Program-made: the position numbers and the translations under genes
NCBI GenBank assembly: GCA_012274445.1
Contig: JAAROD010000093.1
Coordinates: 1,674,001 to 1,738,000, forward strand
Direction of reading: 5' to 3'
Origin: Sclerotiophoma versabilis
Lineage: Eukaryota; Ascomycota; Dothideomycetes; Pleosporales; Didymellaceae
Length of the DNA: 64,000 nucleotides
The notes under the pieces: model-generated
The model's database searches: none
Told to the model about the DNA's origin: nothing
What the model saw: only the letters and a program-made list of their open reading frames with translations
In this document: positions 63,705 through 64,000 of the stretch, one piece after another
Position numbering within the stretch: position 1 is the stretch's first letter
Layout of the letters: each line of letters begins with the position of its first letter

Positions 63705-64000
63705 TCACGAAAGGCTTAACCAACTCACCCCTGCAATAAACACCACGAATACAGTGGCGACACTCGTCAACCTACAGACCACCTGCCCATCAAAGCAGGG
63801 AGCAGCAGCAGCAGCAGCGGCAGTTCCCTTCGTACCCCACACCGCGTCGTCGGCCGCACCAATCACAGCAGAAAGCATCAACGTCCCCAATCCTGCATCG
63901 ACTTTCCGCATCCACAACCAGCCAATCGCATCGTCCCGCAAGACACGCTCTGCAAGCTTGTCAACTGCACAGTGGGCGATCTGTGACGCTGCTTTTGCGT
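63705..64000 (-). CDS. Truncated gene at the right edge, possible membrane protein
   Basis: A minus-strand frame enters from the right edge (QIAHCAVDKLAERVLRDD) and runs to TGA at 63707-63705. It includes an Ala-run encoded by GCT repeats (about 63800-63821), a hydrophobic segment LTSVATVFVVFIAG and a short end VSWLSLS. A GTGAGT donor at 63728-63723 directly after the hydrophobic segment makes it likely that the exon ends at 63729 and the gene continues downstream by splicing. The start lies outside the window. No family is recognised. Confidence 0.45.
   Translation of the reverse strand, partial: AKAASQIAHCAVDKLAERVLRDDAIGWLWMRKVDAGLGTLMLSAVIGAADDAVWGTKGTAAAAAAAPCFDGQVVCRLTSVATVFVVFIAGVSWLSLS

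Noticed and set aside
1..64000. CRISPR arrays, transposons, secondary-metabolite cluster
   Set aside because: No repeat-spacer pattern, transposase, reverse transcriptase, terminal repeats, or polyketide/nonribosomal synthase sequence is present; the AtaL-like and SDR genes stand alone.

Overview
This window is nuclear DNA of a filamentous ascomycete (Pezizomycotina). The signs are short spliceosomal introns of about 50-75 bases with GTAAGT-like donors and CTAAC-type branch sites, fungus-specific families (RAM-pathway LRR protein, Vtc5-like SPX protein, MIC12, CHY-RING ligase, YAT-type permease), one intron-bearing tRNA gene, and no operons. A dothideomycete is a reasonable guess but cannot be proved from the window alone. 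I see no transposon, CRISPR array, virus-derived gene or secondary-metabolite cluster.

Layout. 0-13 kb: the end of a plus-strand gene, then a UBX protein, a VAP/Scs2 ER tether, asparagine synthetase with a perfect TGACTCA site upstream, a PQ-loop vacuolar transporter, a mucin-like membrane sensor, a repeat-rich secreted protein and a mitochondrial Holliday-junction resolvase (Cce1/Ydc2). 13-25 kb: a mitochondrial aconitase paralogue, a KH-domain RNA-binding protein, the acetolactate synthase regulatory subunit (ILV6) and a Vtc5-like SPX protein. 25-38 kb: an AtaL-like START-fold protein, ribosomal protein eL31, a CHY-RING E3 ligase, an amino-acid permease and mitochondrial glycerol-3-phosphate dehydrogenase (GUT2). 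39-50 kb: a dihydrofolate-synthase-type Mur ligase with a long charged tail, an acidic hypothetical protein, tRNA-Arg(TCT), an NCBP3-like cap-binding protein, and a divergent pair of succinate-semialdehyde dehydrogenase and a short-chain dehydrogenase. 50-64 kb: a 1184-residue protein of unknown function, MIC12, a small predicted membrane protein, the RAM-pathway protein SOG2, a proline-rich hypothetical protein and a truncated gene at the right edge.

The genes are mostly housekeeping and unlinked in function. Recurrent themes are amino-acid and nitrogen metabolism (ASN1, ILV6, permease, PQ-loop transporter, SSADH) and mitochondrial proteins (aconitase paralogue, GUT2, CCE1, MIC12). Exon structures below were built by hand from splice signals, reading frame and recognised protein motifs; all joined lengths are multiples of three.

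The observation most worth checking is intron 5 of the aconitase paralogue. Protein conservation and phase point to a GA-AG intron whose donor reads GAAAGT instead of GTAAGT. This is either a rare non-canonical intron, a sequencing error or an inactivating mutation. Other items are the charged C-terminal tail on the folate enzyme, two frame-neutral introns in metabolic enzymes, a previously hidden two-exon membrane-protein gene, and a cluster of TTCCACGGTT elements. I found no convincing new multi-gene biological system.
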